Assembly (NCBI GenBank): GCA_023150945.1
Contig: JAKLJX010000001.1
Location: 553,693-617,692 of the forward strand
Origin: a bacterium
GTDB taxonomy: Bacteria > Zhuqueibacterota > Zhuqueibacteria > Zhuqueibacterales > Zhuqueibacteraceae
Reading direction: 5' to 3'
DNA: 64,000 bases
Part shown: one piece after another, positions 63,025 to 64,000 of the stretch
Layout: each line of letters starts with the position of its first letter
Position numbering within the stretch: position 1 is the stretch's first letter
Position numbers and translations under genes: made by a program
Notes under the pieces: model-generated
The model's input: only the letters and a program-made list of their open reading frames with translations
The model's database searches: none
What the model was told of the DNA's origin: nothing

Positions 63025-64000
63025 TCAGTACAAATTCACCACCTCCGGCCGGGGATGTTCGAGCGCGAGCATCACCAGCAAGTAGTCCTTCACGTGCCGC
63101 GTCAACAGGAAATTCTGCTTGACGTGCTGATAGCCGTTTTCCCCCATGTGTTTGCGCAACTGGTGATCGGCGAGTAGTTGCATGGCGCGATGCGCCGCAC
63201 CCTCCGGCGAATGTACGAGAAAGCCGGTGACCCCGTTGATCACCTGCAGTTTGATGCCTCCCACCGCCCCGCCGATCACCGGTTTTTTCTTCCACAAGGC
63301 TTCGCTGACGGTCAGGCCAAAACCTTCCTTGATCGATTTCTGCAGGACGATCGTCGAACTGCGCACCAGGGCATTGATTTCCACATCACTGAAGGGGGGC
63401 AGCAAGAGCACATGAATATCGGGATCGTCCGCCGCCTGTGCCCGCACTTCGCGCAGCACCGCTTCGCCTTCCGGATCATCCGAGGCGCCACCGCCCGCCA
63501 ACACCAACTGGCAGTCATGGCGTTTCTTCACCAAACGGTAGGCGGCGATCACCCCCAGCGGATCCTTCAGCCGGTCAAACCGCGAGATTTGGGTGAGGAG
63601 CGGCCGCGATGGATCAATTTGATATTTCTCCAGTACTCCCGCAATCACCCCGTGTTTGAGTTCTTTGTTCTTGTCACTCAAAGGGTCGATCGCAGGCGCC
63701 ACCATGAATTGCGGCAGGGGCAGGCGTTGGGCGAAGTCCGGCATCGAAAAAAGCGAAGCATCATACTGTGCGATGTAGGGTTGGAGAAATTGCCAAACCT
63801 GCGGCTGAGGCCTGGAGATGTCGATATGGCAACGCCACAGCCAGTGCCGTCCGATTTCGCTTTTGCGCAGCACCAGGCCGGCGGGCTGAGGATCGTGAAT
63901 CACGATGCAGTCGCCGGTGAAGTCCATCTGGCGCAAGTTCATCTCGAGATTGGCGCGGTAGATTGCCAGCATGTCCTCGCTGATCTCTTCCGGCTGACCG
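63025..64000 (-). CDS. Trehalose-synthase-type GT4 glycosyltransferase (TreT-like), 5' end outside window
   Basis: 325 codons, open to the window edge. The C-terminal half shows the GT4 signature EGFGLTVSEALWKKKPVIGGAVGG with the two glutamates spaced as in TreT/trehalose phosphorylases; LTQISRFDRLKDPLGVIAAYRL and LVLAGGGASDDPE are also typical. The N-terminal part is the matching acceptor domain (FTGDCIVIHDPQPAGLV, WLWRCHIDISRP). TreT makes trehalose from ADP- or UDP-glucose and glucose. Trehalose is a compatible solute, which would fit the osmotic genes around. The visible ATG at 63972 is probably internal because the frame continues upstream with related residues (SEDMLAIYRANLE). Confidence 0.85.
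   Translation of the reverse strand, partial: GQPEEISEDMLAIYRANLEMNLRQMDFTGDCIVIHDPQPAGLVLRKSEIGRHWLWRCHIDISRPQPQVWQFLQPYIAQYDASLFSMPDFAQRLPLPQFMVAPAIDPLSDKNKELKHGVIAGVLEKYQIDPSRPLLTQISRFDRLKDPLGVIAAYRLVKKRHDCQLVLAGGGASDDPEGEAVLREVRAQAADDPDIHVLLLPPFSDVEINALVRSSTIVLQKSIKEGFGLTVSEALWKKKPVIGGAVGGIKLQVINGVTGFLVHSPEGAAHRAMQLLADHQLRKHMGENGYQHVKQNFLLTRHVKDYLLVMLALEHPRPEVVNLY

Overview
The window looks like chromosomal DNA of a GC-rich Gram-negative (diderm) bacterium, probably an uncultured lineage of the FCB superphylum (KSB1/Calditrichota-like). The grounds are secreted proteins ending in FlgD-like 'YPNP...' sorting domains, BACON and dockerin modules, OmpA and beta-barrel outer-membrane proteins, lipoboxes, and intergenic palindromic repeats. 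The lineage is an inference; there is no rRNA or other phylogenetic marker here. A selenocysteine tRNA (UCA anticodon, long variable arm) shows that the organism probably decodes UGA as Sec, although no selenoprotein was recognised in the window.

Layout. 0-7 kb: the end of a transposase abutting a truncated membrane-protein gene, lysine 2,3-aminomutase, a small retropepsin-like protease with its partner protein, then an unusual single-frame fusion of a cyclic-nucleotide-binding-like domain, a class III nucleotide cyclase and a Gfo/Idh/MocA oxidoreductase. A Rho-N/SAP-like protein, a shared terminator, tRNA-Sec and a lipoprotein hydrolase follow. 7-10.7 kb: a small secreted coiled-coil protein, a stand-alone PycTM-like (DUF5706) membrane protein, a DUF3307 protein and 4-alpha-glucanotransferase. 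10.8-19.6 kb (minus): an apparent cell-surface operon of two FlgO/CsgG-like proteins, an outer-membrane barrel, a 1338-residue BACON/CARDB/dockerin protein and a lipoprotein. 19.6-26.4 kb: repeat-rich intergenic DNA with a MITE-like element family and 174-bp tandem repeats, interleaved with an SDR, a sugar dehydrogenase, a threonine dehydrogenase, an OmpA lipoprotein and a barrel protein.

26.8-45.7 kb (minus): a long co-directional run. It holds an Fe-S/HdrD-like oxidoreductase, rhomboid, DUF423, a LEA-type lipoprotein, CNNM/CorC, an SbtA bicarbonate transporter, a voltage-gated cation channel, an M50-CBS protease, a Ca/Na antiporter, the complete seven-subunit Mrp antiporter (A-G), TerC, a zinc-ribbon protein, HtpX and two DUF2294/MpsC-like proteins. 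45.9-56.7 kb: a CPA1 antiporter, an MscS-like protein without its C-terminal domain and TrkH with ATGA couplings, a full MscS, a PAS protein, a nitrilase-GNAT pair, a second CNNM protein and a DAACS symporter. 56.7-64 kb: a tandemly duplicated promoter/5' region in front of a 1104-residue cyclase-ATPase-TPR regulator, a KefB-like antiporter and a trehalose-synthase-type glycosyltransferase.

Taken together, the right half is an ion, osmotic and membrane-stress island (Na+/H+, K+, Ca2+, HCO3-, mechanosensitive release, membrane proteases). Two class III cyclases and a PycTM-like protein point to cyclic-nucleotide signalling, but nothing in the sequence links these genes directly. The most novel item is the cyclase-oxidoreductase fusion at 3136-5217.
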